NCBI RefSeq assembly: GCF_000757885.1
Contig: NZ_JQCR01000002.1
Coordinates: 1,116,001 to 1,180,000 of the forward strand
Source: Paenibacillus wynnii
Lineage (GTDB): Bacteria; Bacillota; Bacilli; Paenibacillales; Paenibacillaceae
Length of the DNA: 64,000 bases
Direction of reading: 5' to 3'
Positions within the stretch are counted from its first letter, which is position 1. Each line of letters begins with the position of its first letter. A program made the translations under genes and the position numbers. Shown here piece after piece: positions 36,016 to 44,944 of this stretch. The notes under the pieces are model-generated. The model ran no database searches. It was not told the origin of the DNA and saw only the letters and a program-made list of their open reading frames with translations.

Positions 36016-37512
36016 TTGCTGCGAATTGTGATTGTAGATGACGAGGTCCTGATTCGTGAAGGTCTGGCCCGGATGATCAGTAAAGAAAGCGATAATTTTG
36101 ATATAGTCGGAACGTATCCAGATGGAAGACAGGTACTTGATGGACTGCCAGAGCTCCACTTCGATGTCGTGATCACGGATATCCGCATGCCGCAAATTGA
36201 CGGCCTGGAACTAATTAAACGGCTGAAAGCCAGCCACCCCCATATTCGTTCTATTTTGATGAGCGGATTTGTTGAGTTTAATTATGCCCGGGAAGCTATA
36301 CGCAGTTCAGCTGTGGACTATTTACTAAAGCCTATCGATAAAGAGCAGCTGTTTGAATTGTTGTACCGGCTGAATGTAGAACGGAAGCAACAGTTAGAGA
36401 AAGAGGCGGGGTACCGATCCGGTCTGCTGCTGTCACTGCTTCATATCGAAGAACCTTCTACCATTCTAATGACCGGCCTTACCTTGCCCCAGCCTTATTT
36501 CACGACATTTGTTCTCAAGGAAAGCTGTCAAGAAACGGTCTGCTTTTGTGCAGACAGTCTGCGGCAAGAGAAGGAATCTCTATTCGACGATATAGAAGTT
36601 CATAAGGGCCTCCATGTCTTGATTTGGTATTCGGAACGGAAACTCACCTCTGACGAGATGAAGGATATTGCTGATCTAATTATGGGAGAACCCCCAGAGC
36701 ATGTTCAGCACTTAGGTTCCAGTTGCTCCTATAATGATCCTTCGAAGCTTAGACAAGCCTATATAGAAGCCAAACAGGCATGTGATGCCGGTATATACAG
36801 CCCTAAGACTTTCCATTACGCGAATATCCAAGAGATTAGCAAGTCGGGGACTGTAACTACAGCTCCCTTTTCTGCTTTTAGTGAGTCTCTAATTCATGAC
36901 CTGCAAATTCTGAATGTATCGGGAGTAATGGAATCTGTTCATAAAATATTTTCAGAGTTAAGAGTACAACAAGCTTATTCGGATCAAATTCTGCACATCT
37001 GTCATCTCATTGAGGAGACTGCAAGCAAGGAACTACAGGAGTTCAAGGCTGTTTATAAAAGGGTAATAACCCACATCCGGTTGCAGGAAAACATACAGTC
37101 GTGTACGAGCTTCAAGGAAATGGAGAACCTCTTCACCTCCGTTTTCTCGTCTGCATTGAATGAAATCCGAACGGGTCGCCTAGAAATGTCAGGTACCGCA
37201 GTAGAGACGGTGAAGCGCTGGATAACAGCCAACTATAATCAACACGCGGAGCTGAATCATCTGGCAAACATAGTATTCTTGACGCCGAGCTATTTGAGCA
37301 AACTATTCAAGCAGGAAACGGGAATGACCTTAACCGATTACATTATCGAAATCCGAATCCGCAAAGCCAAACAGCTGCTTAAAAACTCTCCTGATCTAAA
37401 GGTTCACGAAATTGGAAGCGAAGTCGGGTATCCCGATCCTGCTTATTTCAACAAACTCTTCAAGCGTGTAGTGGGTGTGACACCTAATGAATACAAGCGA
37501 ATTTCTATCTAA
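36016..37512 (+). CDS. Response regulator with AraC-type output, YesN family
   Basis: About 498 aa. The receiver domain (1-125) has acidic pair DD in IVIVDDEVLIREGL, phospho-acceptor Asp55 in VVITDIRMPQIDG, and Lys in YLLKPIDK. A middle region (about 130-390) of unknown fold follows, then an AraC double HTH (about 395-495) with LNHLANIVFLTPSYLSKLFKQETGMTLTDYI and KVHEIGSEVGYPDPAYFNKLFKR. I favour the TTG at 36016: AAAGGGG lies nine bases upstream and the protein then begins MLRIVIVDDE like its relatives. The ATG at 35992 overlaps that ribosome site. Likely target: the adjacent transporter and divergent hydrolases. Confidence 0.93.
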   Translation: MLRIVIVDDEVLIREGLARMISKESDNFDIVGTYPDGRQVLDGLPELHFDVVITDIRMPQIDGLELIKRLKASHPHIRSILMSGFVEFNYAREAIRSSAVDYLLKPIDKEQLFELLYRLNVERKQQLEKEAGYRSGLLLSLLHIEEPSTILMTGLTLPQPYFTTFVLKESCQETVCFCADSLRQEKESLFDDIEVHKGLHVLIWYSERKLTSDEMKDIADLIMGEPPEHVQHLGSSCSYNDPSKLRQAYIEAKQACDAGIYSPKTFHYANIQEISKSGTVTTAPFSAFSESLIHDLQILNVSGVMESVHKIFSELRVQQAYSDQILHICHLIEETASKELQEFKAVYKRVITHIRLQENIQSCTSFKEMENLFTSVFSSALNEIRTGRLEMSGTAVETVKRWITANYNQHAELNHLANIVFLTPSYLSKLFKQETGMTLTDYIIEIRIRKAKQLLKNSPDLKVHEIGSEVGYPDPAYFNKLFKRVVGVTPNEYKRISI

Positions 37513-37911
37513 AGCGACCTCTTTCGGGAAACTGTGGCTAATAACAGCAAGCTTGTTCATGCCCTTCAGCGGAAATTTTTCCAGAATAGATGTAAGCTCT
37601 GTTAAGACACTCTCTTGATTAGAAGAGGGTGTCTTTTCATTAATATTCTCCTCTTCCTGCGGCTCAAAACCAAAACTAGTACTTGACCGAAAGGACAAGG
37701 TGTAAAGGGTACAATAGCGGATTGCACCATCCGAGGGCAATTCAATTGCACTTTTACATCTCATTTGGCGGAACCCGCCCTTTCCTCCTCATAAAGGGTG
37801 TTTTTGGAAGTAATAGTGCCTTCTGAGTCCGTTTGGAGCTAAGCCCCATTTTTTCGGCTACATAGTCAAGCATTGATTTTGTGGTAGATCCCGTAATAGC
37901 CTTTTATTTGC
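37513..37911. other. Intergenic region without a convincing gene
   Basis: Apart from the terminator at 37605-37635 and a small GGCGG/CCGCC hairpin near 37766-37778, I see no feature. A 39-codon minus-strand frame (37754-37873) has no ribosome binding site. Confidence 0.6.
37605..37635 (+). terminator. Intrinsic terminator downstream of the YesMN pair
   Basis: AGACACTCTCT pairs with AGAGGGTGTCT (one wobble) and is followed by TTTT. It lies about 90 bases after the response regulator stop. Confidence 0.8.
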
Positions 37912-39129
37912 TCAAATAAGACCAATTACCCATCCTCCAGCAGCTCCTGCCAGAACAATTATCCATGGGGGCAGCTTCCAAAATACAAGCATGGTAAATA
38001 ATAAAACAGCTAAGACAAAATCCATAGGTTGCAGAATGGCCGTAGTCCAAAGGGGATCGTATAAAGCCGCCAGCAATATTCCAACGACAGCCGCATTTAC
38101 ACCCATCAATGAACCTTGGATTTTCGGATTATTTCTTAAGCCGTTCCAAAAAGGCAACACCCCAACAACTAGAAGAAAGGCCGGCAGGAAAATGGCTAAG
38201 ATAGCAATGATTGCCCCGGGCACGCCTCCCGCCATAGCTCCAAGATAACCTGCAAAGGTAAAAAGAGGACCTGGGACAGCTTGAGTGGCTCCATACCCAG
38301 CCAAAAAGTCCGCCTGTGTTACCCAGCCTGCAGGAACCACTTCCCGCTGCAGAAGCGGCAGCACTACGTGCCCCCCGCCAAATACCAGGGACCCTGAACG
38401 GTAAAAGCTGTCGATCATCGACAGGCCTTTGCTGTCCCCCCACTGTCTCAATAATGGCAGCAATAGAATTAGAGCGAAAAATATAGTCAGGCACACCACA
38501 CCAAACGTTCTACTTATCTTAATGGGCAAGCTCTGCGTACCCTCCACAGCTTTTTTACGATACACCCCTAATCCAATACATCCAGCGGCAAGAATAATAA
38601 TGACCTGACTGTAAGCCGTTTGCCACGACAAAGTGATTGCCATTGCGATAACCGCTAGGGTGATTCGAACTCGGTCCGGAGTTAGTTTCTGCCCCATGCC
38701 CCAGATGGCATGAGCTACAATCGCTACAGCTACAATTTTCAAACCATGAATCCAGCCGGCATGTCCAATATCGAAGCCTTGAAGAAGATAAGCAAAAGCG
38801 ACCAAAGCTATGACAGAAGGTAACGTAAAGCCTAACCAGGCAACGATGCCGCCCAGCAGTCCGGCTCTAACGACTCCAATACCAATCCCAACCTGACTGC
38901 TAGCAGGACCGGGAAGAAACTGACAGAGGGCAACCAGATCAGCGTAGCTTCGTTCATCCATCCATTTACGCCGCCGAATGTACTCGTCATGGAAATAACC
39001 AAGGTGGGCAATCGGTCCTCCGAAAGAAGTTAATCCAAGTTTTGTCGATACACCCCATACCTCGATAAGTGCCGCTAACTTCCCTTTACCGATACTCGGC
39101 GTTACTTCTGTTTGCGGGTCATTTTCCAT
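37912..39129 (-). CDS. chrA: Chromate transporter (ChrA, CHR family, two-domain)
   Basis: 405-aa membrane protein formed by two homologous CHR halves. The N-half contains STKLGLTSFGGPIAHLGYFHDEYIRR, DLVALCQFLPGPASSQVGIGIG; the C-half contains FGGGHVVLPLLQREVV and FLAGYGATQAVPGPLFTFAGYLGA. These PGP motifs and the FGGP turn mark chromate efflux proteins. Length matches the long-chain type. Start with AAAGGAG. Monocistronic. Whether it exports chromate or has another anion role cannot be told. Confidence 0.92.
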   Translation of the reverse strand: MENDPQTEVTPSIGKGKLAALIEVWGVSTKLGLTSFGGPIAHLGYFHDEYIRRRKWMDERSYADLVALCQFLPGPASSQVGIGIGVVRAGLLGGIVAWLGFTLPSVIALVAFAYLLQGFDIGHAGWIHGLKIVAVAIVAHAIWGMGQKLTPDRVRITLAVIAMAITLSWQTAYSQVIIILAAGCIGLGVYRKKAVEGTQSLPIKISRTFGVVCLTIFFALILLLPLLRQWGDSKGLSMIDSFYRSGSLVFGGGHVVLPLLQREVVPAGWVTQADFLAGYGATQAVPGPLFTFAGYLGAMAGGVPGAIIAILAIFLPAFLLVVGVLPFWNGLRNNPKIQGSLMGVNAAVVGILLAALYDPLWTTAILQPMDFVLAVLLFTMLVFWKLPPWIIVLAGAAGGWVIGLI

Positions 39130-39360
39130 ATACAGGGTTACTCCTTTGCTAATGAAATGAATTTCAATTTAGTTTAAGCTGTTCCTTCTAATCAATTCAA
39201 CCCTTTTACGAAAAGTTTACAAACGAAGGATACAAACACGATAAGCATCACATACTTGATTTACTTCCTAATTCCCCGTTGTCCCGCTTTTTTTGTTAAA
39301 ATAGAGTTGTCGGCGCAAGTACGTGTTACGCGTCAGTCACGGAAACGGAGGCAAGTACCT

Positions 39361-40110
39361 GTGGATTATATTATTCTGGACATCGAATTCAACGGCCGTA
39401 AGTTTGCCAGCGACCACCCCATGGAGGTCATTGAGATTGGAGCCGTCCGGTTAGACTCTTCATTGCAGTATAAGGATGAATTCTCTTCCTTGATCAAACC
39501 CATATATTTCTCGACCCTGAATTCCTTTATTAAGAAAAAAACCGGTATTCCCCAAGAGGAGATCGACGTAGCCGATCGCTTCCCCAAGGTTATCACCGAC
39601 TTTAGAGAATGGCTCGACCTAAGCACAGACGGAGTTCTGCTGCTTACATGGGGCGGCGAGGATATGAAGCGAATTATACAGGATGTCCGTATACACAAAA
39701 TGGATGTTTCCTACTGGTTGGCAGCTCCGTACTTCGATCTGCTGAAGGGTGTTCTGCGGGCTCGCGGCCTTAGTAACGATATTAGTGTAGAGGGAGCTAT
39801 GGCGCTGTTTGAGCTGGATCCTTCAGGCTCTGCACACCGGGCGCTAGATGATGCCCGTATGACCTCGGAGATCTTCCGGGCCGTCTTCAATGAACTGGAC
39901 TTCGAACGGGTACAACATTACAAGGATACCTTCTCCAATGCCAGAGAACGCAAAACGGTAAAAATCGCCATCAAAGCGATCACCGCTCAAAAAATTGTCC
40001 CTACCTGGGATCTTGTGGCTGAGCATTATTTCCCGGAAAAGACATTAGCGGATCCCCGTAAGCTAGCAGAACTTCAGGATTACTTTGCAGCCCAAGTCAA
40101 TAAGAGCTAA
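39361..40110 (+). CDS. DEDDh 3'-5' exonuclease family protein
   Basis: About 249 aa. Exo I IILDIEFNG carries the first Asp and Glu. Exo II is around LLTWGGEDMKRI. Exo III AHRALDDARMTSEIF has His and Asp of the DEDDh type. The family includes DNA polymerase proofreading subunits and KapD-like proteins; the substrate is open. The GTG start at 39361 is chosen because GGAGG lies about nine bases upstream; the frame open to 39256 has no such site. Confidence 0.85.
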   Translation: MDYIILDIEFNGRKFASDHPMEVIEIGAVRLDSSLQYKDEFSSLIKPIYFSTLNSFIKKKTGIPQEEIDVADRFPKVITDFREWLDLSTDGVLLLTWGGEDMKRIIQDVRIHKMDVSYWLAAPYFDLLKGVLRARGLSNDISVEGAMALFELDPSGSAHRALDDARMTSEIFRAVFNELDFERVQHYKDTFSNARERKTVKIAIKAITAQKIVPTWDLVAEHYFPEKTLADPRKLAELQDYFAAQVNKS

Positions 40111-40141
40111 ACTCTATCCTAATTCTCATACTTAAACCAAT

Positions 40142-40181
40142 AGCGGCAGTCCCCTTGCACTTATGATAGGGAACTGCCGCT
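40142..40181 (+). terminator. Intrinsic terminator of the exonuclease gene
   Basis: AGCGGCAGT pairs with ACTGCCGCT (9 bp), with CCCC/GGG adding inner pairs, followed by GTTTT. Confidence 0.85.
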
Positions 40182-40225
40182 GTTTTACATACTACTTCCG
40201 CTTCATTCTGACTTAAAAATTCTGT

Positions 40226-40256
40226 TTGACATTGCCGTTACGTAAAGGAGTACAGT
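40226..40256 (+). promoter_or_regulatory. MerR-type promoter with 19-bp spacer
   Basis: -35 TTGACA (40226-40231) and -10 TACAGT (40251-40256) are separated by 19 bp. That over-long spacer is the hallmark of promoters activated by MerR proteins. The spacer contains the dyad TTACGTAA, similar in layout to tipA-type operators. It implies autoregulation by the TipAS protein encoded immediately downstream. Confidence 0.75.
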
Positions 40257-40300
40257 TAATTTGTAAGCACAAGCTGACAACAGATCTGGGGGGTGGTACT

Positions 40301-41065
40301 ACGGAATACACTGTGCAAAAGCTGGGAACGCTGGCAGGGATAAGCACTCGAACCCTACGTTACTACGATGAGTTTGGAATTCTTAAGCCGGCAAGAATCA
40401 ACTCATCCGGTTACCGAATTTATGGGCAGGCCGAGGTAGACCGACTTCAGCAGATTCTTTTTTACCGTGAGCTTGGCTTAAGTCTGGAGAGCATCAAGGA
40501 GATTGTAACCGCACCTTCATTTGATGGGGCTAAAGCATTGCAGGAACACCGTGACAAGCTGTTGGAGAAAAGAAACCAACTAAACCTGTTAATCGCCAAT
40601 GTCGAAAAGACACTGGCATCTACAGAAGGGAGAATAACAATGAGTGATAAAGAAAGATTCGAGGGTTTCAAGCAAAAGCTGATTGATGACAATGAGGAAA
40701 AGTATGGACTGGAAATACGGGAGAAATACGGTGATAGTGCGGTAGATCAATCGAACCAAAAAGTAAAAAACATGACGGAAGAGCAGCAAGCGGATATCCA
40801 AAGGTTGGAGGAGGAAATGTTCGAATCCTTGGTGGATGCTATGGAGGAAGGCGACCCTTCCAGTGTATTGGCACAAAAAGCAGCTGATCTGCACCGTCAG
40901 TGGTTATCCTTTTACTGGGGCACATATTCTAAGGAAGCTCATGCCGGGGTTGCCCAGATGTATGTAGACGATGAACGGTTCACCGCCTATTACGACAAAC
41001 GCCAGCCCGGCCTTGCAGCTTTCCTCAGAGATGCTGTGCATCAGTATACGGGGACGGAGAAGTAA
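40301..41065 (+). CDS. MerR-family regulator with TipAS drug-binding domain
   Basis: About 254 aa. MerR winged helix (1-70): VQKLGTLAGISTRTLRYYDEFGILKPARINSSGYRIYG. Coiled-coil dimer helix (about 75-120). TipAS domain (about 130-254) with HRQWLSFYWGTYSKEAHAGVAQMYVDDERFTAYYD, which in TipA-like proteins binds peptide antibiotics. Start: relatives begin M-EYTVQKLG, but here that position is ACG (40301), with GGGGGGTGG at correct spacing. The next in-frame start, GTG at 40313, is too far from that site and would trim the first strand. The TTG at 40226 is the -35 box of the promoter, so it cannot be the start. Confidence 0.85.
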   Translation, partial: TEYTVQKLGTLAGISTRTLRYYDEFGILKPARINSSGYRIYGQAEVDRLQQILFYRELGLSLESIKEIVTAPSFDGAKALQEHRDKLLEKRNQLNLLIANVEKTLASTEGRITMSDKERFEGFKQKLIDDNEEKYGLEIREKYGDSAVDQSNQKVKNMTEEQQADIQRLEEEMFESLVDAMEEGDPSSVLAQKAADLHRQWLSFYWGTYSKEAHAGVAQMYVDDERFTAYYDKRQPGLAAFLRDAVHQYTGTEK

Positions 41066-41080
41066 TTAACTAAGTTAAAA

Positions 41081-41114
41081 AAAGAAATCGCCCTATAATA
41101 GGAGCGATTTCTTT
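41081..41114. terminator. Bidirectional terminator
   Basis: AAAGAAATCGC pairs with GCGATTTCTTT (11 bp), with A- and T-runs on either side, between the convergent TipAS gene and rbs operon. Confidence 0.9.
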
Positions 41115-41125
41115 TTACATTCAAA

Positions 41126-42058
41126 TTATTTTTTTGTGATCAATTCCAGTTCCACCGCGATACTTTTTTCTACAGTCTCACCTTTTAATACTTGCAAAGC
41201 TGTTTTAACAGCAGTTTCGCCGATAGAAGCTGGCTTTTGAGCTACGGTTGCAGCCATTTGGCCGTCATTTACAGCTTTTACAGCATCGTCGGTAGCATCA
41301 AAACCTACAACCAGGATTTTTTGACCAGAAGCTTGAATGGCTTGAACCGCACCCAGGGCCATTTCATCATTATGAGCGAATACTGCGCCGATATCTTTGT
41401 TGCCTTGCAGGATGTTTTCCATTACCGAAAGTCCTTTTGCACGGTCAAAATCTGCAGGTTGGGAAGCAATCACTTTAACTCCGTCTTTTCCGTCTACAGC
41501 CTCATGGAAGCCTTGACCACGGTCATTGGCCGCTGAAGTACCGGCAATACCTTGAAGTTCAACCAGGTTGCCTTTGTCACCAAGTGCTTTCAGGATATAT
41601 TCACCCGCCATTTTACCGCCGTTCACATTGTCAGAAGCGATGTGGGTAACCACTTCGCCGCCGTTTGCCGCACGGTCAACTGTAATTACAGGGATATTAG
41701 CTTTGTTAGCAGACTCTACTGCAGTTACTATAGCATCGCTGTCTGTTGGGTTGATTAGAATGACACTTACTTTTTTCTGAATCAAATCTTCAATCCCGCT
41801 AATTTGTTTCGCTGTGTCATCTTGAGCATCTACAACTACCAGGGTTGCGCCTGCTTCTTTAGCTGCTTTTTCAGCTCCATCTTTCAGAGTAACGAAGAAT
41901 GGATTGTTTTGTGTAGAGACCGAAAGACCAATGGTTATTTTCCCGGTTCCGTCTCCTTTATTATTAGCTCCAGCCTCTTTGTTGGAATTGGTAGAACAGC
42001 CTGCCAGAACCAATACGATCGCCATGATTACAGTCAAACTTGCATACATTTTTTTCAT
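41126..42058 (-). CDS. rbsB: Ribose ABC transporter substrate-binding lipoprotein
   Basis: 310 aa. Lipobox LAGC near residues 18-21 of the signal peptide. The periplasmic-binding fold starts ITIGLSVSTQNNPFFVTLKDGAEKAAKEAGA; the ribose-site segments NPTDSDAIVTAVESA, VDRAANGGEVVTHIASDNVNGG and GFDATDDAVKAV are present. Last gene of the rbsRKDACB operon, 24 bases after rbsC. It captures ribose outside the membrane. Confidence 0.95.
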   Translation of the reverse strand: MKKMYASLTVIMAIVLVLAGCSTNSNKEAGANNKGDGTGKITIGLSVSTQNNPFFVTLKDGAEKAAKEAGATLVVVDAQDDTAKQISGIEDLIQKKVSVILINPTDSDAIVTAVESANKANIPVITVDRAANGGEVVTHIASDNVNGGKMAGEYILKALGDKGNLVELQGIAGTSAANDRGQGFHEAVDGKDGVKVIASQPADFDRAKGLSVMENILQGNKDIGAVFAHNDEMALGAVQAIQASGQKILVVGFDATDDAVKAVNDGQMAATVAQKPASIGETAVKTALQVLKGETVEKSIAVELELITKK

Positions 42059-42082
42059 TGTGAACTCCCCTTTAATATGTTT

Positions 42083-43039
42083 TTATTTTCTAGACTTCGA
42101 CCGATCCAATAATACGGCAATTAAAATGACTATACCCTTGACCACCTGTTGATAGAAGGAAGAAACATTCATTAGATTGAGTCCATTATCCAGAACCCCG
42201 ATAATCATTGCACCAATCAGTGTACCCACAATCCAGCCTTTTCCTCCCGACAAGCTGGTACCGCCAAGGACTACAGCTGCGATTGCATCCAGTTCAAAGG
42301 CTCCCCCTGCTGTAGGTTGAGCGGAGTTAAGTCTGGAGCTTAGGATCATACCGCTAGTTGCTGCCAGTAACCCACTGATCGAATACACCATGATCTTTAC
42401 CTTAGTGGTATTGATTCCTGAGAGCCAAGTCGCCTCCTCATTGCTTCCTAGCGCATAGACGCGCCGGCCAAAAGTCGTGTGCTTTAAAATGATATATAAC
42501 ACTGCAAATGAAACCACCATCCAAATAATCGGCATTGGAATTTGCAGGAAATACCCTTTACCTATAAAGGAAAAGTCTTCTTTGAATCCGGTAATTGGCT
42601 TGCCTTGCGTATACACTAAGGTTAGCCCACGGAATACGGTCATGGTTGCTAAAGTGGCTATGAACGGGGCTACCTTGCCTTTAGTGATTAAGATCCCGTT
42701 CACCATTCCCATGAGCATCCCGCCTACCAGACCAATGATTACGGCTAGCCATGTATTCATCCCTCCGGCCATCAAGCCTGCAGCCAGAGAACTGGATAAT
42801 GCCAATATCGAACCTACAGAAAGGTCAATTCCTCCCGTCAGAATAACAAAGGTCATTCCGAAGGCAATTAGTGCATTTATGGATATTTGACGAAGAACAT
42901 TGAAGAAGTTGCCTGCGGTCAAAAAGTCACCGCTAACTACAGATAAAGAGACTACGATGAGAATCAACCCTACTAACGGGCCTAGACTCTGGACTTTATC
43001 CAATCTCAATTTATTTATTAATTTGCCGTCAACCTGCAT
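42083..43039 (-). CDS. rbsC: Ribose ABC transporter permease
   Basis: 318 aa, about eight to ten membrane helices. Typical RbsC segments: FVILTGGIDLSVGSILALSS, ALGSNEEATWLSGINTTKVK, and AIAAVVLGGTSLSGGKGWIVGTLIGA. The ATG at 43039 follows GGGGGAG at seven bases, and its first bases overlap the end of rbsA by 11 nt, implying coupled translation. Confidence 0.95.
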   Translation of the reverse strand: MQVDGKLINKLRLDKVQSLGPLVGLILIVVSLSVVSGDFLTAGNFFNVLRQISINALIAFGMTFVILTGGIDLSVGSILALSSSLAAGLMAGGMNTWLAVIIGLVGGMLMGMVNGILITKGKVAPFIATLATMTVFRGLTLVYTQGKPITGFKEDFSFIGKGYFLQIPMPIIWMVVSFAVLYIILKHTTFGRRVYALGSNEEATWLSGINTTKVKIMVYSISGLLAATSGMILSSRLNSAQPTAGGAFELDAIAAVVLGGTSLSGGKGWIVGTLIGAMIIGVLDNGLNLMNVSSFYQQVVKGIVILIAVLLDRSKSRK

Positions 43040-44534
43040 GTTTTTCTCCCCCTGTCGCACATAACATAATGTTTTCCTGAGTGGCTTCTTCTCGTGTGAA
43101 TTCCCCGCTTATTTTCCCCTCATGCATAACGAGAATTCGGTCACTCATCCCCAGAACTTCAGGCAGCTCGGAGGAAATCATAAGAATGGCTACACCTTGG
43201 GAAGCAAGCACATTCATGAGGTCGTAGATTTCTTTCTTCGCCCCAATATCGACACCCCGGGTAGGCTCATCCAGGATCAAGACTTGCGGACTTGTAGCTA
43301 ACCACTTCCCAATGACTACTTTTTGCTGATTACCTCCACTTAAGGATCCGACTTTTTGCTCACTGTTCGGTGTTTTTATCAAAAGCTTCTTAATCATAGA
43401 TTCGGATAATTCACGTTCCTTCGTACGGTCCATGAACCCGAAGGAGGATAGTAAGTCCAGATTGGGAAGCGCCAAATTATCACTTACGGATAAAGGCAGC
43501 AGCAGCCCTTCATCTTTGCGGTCTTCGGTTATCAGGGCAATTCCCACCTGAATCGCATCGATTGGTTTTTTGATAGACACGGGTTTTCCGTTAATGGAAA
43601 TGCTTCCGTGATCTACCGATGTTACTCCGAATAAGGCTTTAGCCAGCTCCGTTCTGCCGGCTCCCATAAGTCCTGCCAACCCTACTATTTCTCCAGCCTT
43701 CACGGATAAAGAAATATTATGAAGCTTCCCTTTTTGAGACAACCCCTTAACGGTTAACCGTTCCTCTCCAAGTGGGATTGCAACTTTGGGGAAACGGTCT
43801 TTAATTTCACGGCCTACCATCATTTTGACCAGCTGGTCCATAGTGGTCTGAGCAATAGTCTCGGTACCGATGTAATGTCCATCACGCATCACGGTAACCT
43901 GATCACAGATTCGGAATACTTCTTCCATCCTATGAGAGATATAAATCATGCCTACACCTTTTTGCTTAAGTGAATCAATAACCAGAAATAGTGCATCAAT
44001 TTCACGATCTGTTAGTGCCGCAGTAGGCTCATCCAGTACAAGAATTTGTGTGTTCATTGAAAGAGCCTTTGCAATTTCCACCATCTGCTGCTGGCCCACA
44101 GAAAGCTCATTAACGATGGTTCCCGGATCTATGCTTAATCCCAGTTGGGATAAATATTGTTGGGCTTGCTGTCTCATCAGGCGCCAGTTGATCAGCTTTG
44201 TCTTGCCATAAGTGAATTCCCGGCCGAGAAAGATATTCTCCATAACCGTCAAATGGGGAACCAAATTTAATTCCTGATGAATAATAACGATCCCGAGGCT
44301 CTGTGCCATCGAAGGAGATACAATATCGACAGCGCTTTCATTTACAAATATGGAACCGCTATCTTTAATATAAATTCCGCCTAGTATCTTCATGAGTGTA
44401 GATTTACCAGCACCATTTTCTCCCATCAGCGCATGGATTTCTCCACCCTTCAATGTAAAATCAACCTGATTTAATACTTTAACACCTGGGAAGCTTTTGC
44501 TGATTGACTTCATTTCCAGTAGGTTTGCTGTCAC
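43029..44534 (-). CDS. rbsA: Ribose ABC transporter ATP-binding protein
   Basis: 501 aa with two ABC domains in tandem. Domain 1: Walker A GENGAGKST, signature LSVGQQQMVEIAKAL, Walker B ILVLDEPTAALTD. Domain 2: degenerate Walker A GLMGAGRTEL, signature LSGGNQQKVVIGKWL, Walker B LILDEPTRGVD. This arrangement is standard for CUT2 sugar importers. It powers ribose import with RbsC and RbsB. Confidence 0.96.
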   Translation of the reverse strand: MTANLLEMKSISKSFPGVKVLNQVDFTLKGGEIHALMGENGAGKSTLMKILGGIYIKDSGSIFVNESAVDIVSPSMAQSLGIVIIHQELNLVPHLTVMENIFLGREFTYGKTKLINWRLMRQQAQQYLSQLGLSIDPGTIVNELSVGQQQMVEIAKALSMNTQILVLDEPTAALTDREIDALFLVIDSLKQKGVGMIYISHRMEEVFRICDQVTVMRDGHYIGTETIAQTTMDQLVKMMVGREIKDRFPKVAIPLGEERLTVKGLSQKGKLHNISLSVKAGEIVGLAGLMGAGRTELAKALFGVTSVDHGSISINGKPVSIKKPIDAIQVGIALITEDRKDEGLLLPLSVSDNLALPNLDLLSSFGFMDRTKERELSESMIKKLLIKTPNSEQKVGSLSGGNQQKVVIGKWLATSPQVLILDEPTRGVDIGAKKEIYDLMNVLASQGVAILMISSELPEVLGMSDRILVMHEGKISGEFTREEATQENIMLCATGGEKHAG

Positions 44535-44548
44535 TTCGTTGCCTCCTT

Positions 44549-44944
44549 TCAGAAGATTACTCCGGCCTGAAGAATCACATTGGCATAGGGAGTAAACTCA
44601 CCTGTTCGTATGATTGCCTTGGCATCATGAGTTAGCGCTTTCAATTCTTCATGACTGAGCTCATGCACAGTCACACCTTCTAACGCCAACTCCATCTCTT
44701 TCTTTAATCCCGGGCTTCTCTGATCCATTTCCAAGGCAACAAAGGCCTTCTCGACCTGCATTTCTTGAAGCACAGTGACCAGACAATCCATAAACGATGG
44801 AACACCCTGCTTCAAAGCCAAATCAATACGCTTTACGTGGGGAGGAATAGGCAGTCCGCTGTCACAAATTACAATTTTATCGGTATGCCCCAATTCACTG
44901 ATGACTCTTGAGATTTCGCTATTTAGAATTCCGATTTTTTTCAT
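44549..44944 (-). CDS. rbsD: D-ribose pyranase
   Basis: 131 aa; interconverts beta-pyranose and furanose forms of ribose. Family features: MKKIGILNSEISRVISELGHTDKIVICDSGLPIP with catalytic His20 and Asp28 region, and FTPYANVILQAGVIF at the end. Its ATG overlaps the rbsK stop by four bases (ATGA). Confidence 0.95.
   Translation of the reverse strand: MKKIGILNSEISRVISELGHTDKIVICDSGLPIPPHVKRIDLALKQGVPSFMDCLVTVLQEMQVEKAFVALEMDQRSPGLKKEMELALEGVTVHELSHEELKALTHDAKAIIRTGEFTPYANVILQAGVIF

Noticed and set aside
37754..37873. 39-codon minus-strand ORF with a basic C-terminus
   Set aside because: No ribosome binding site and no recognisable family; kept only as a possible gene remnant.
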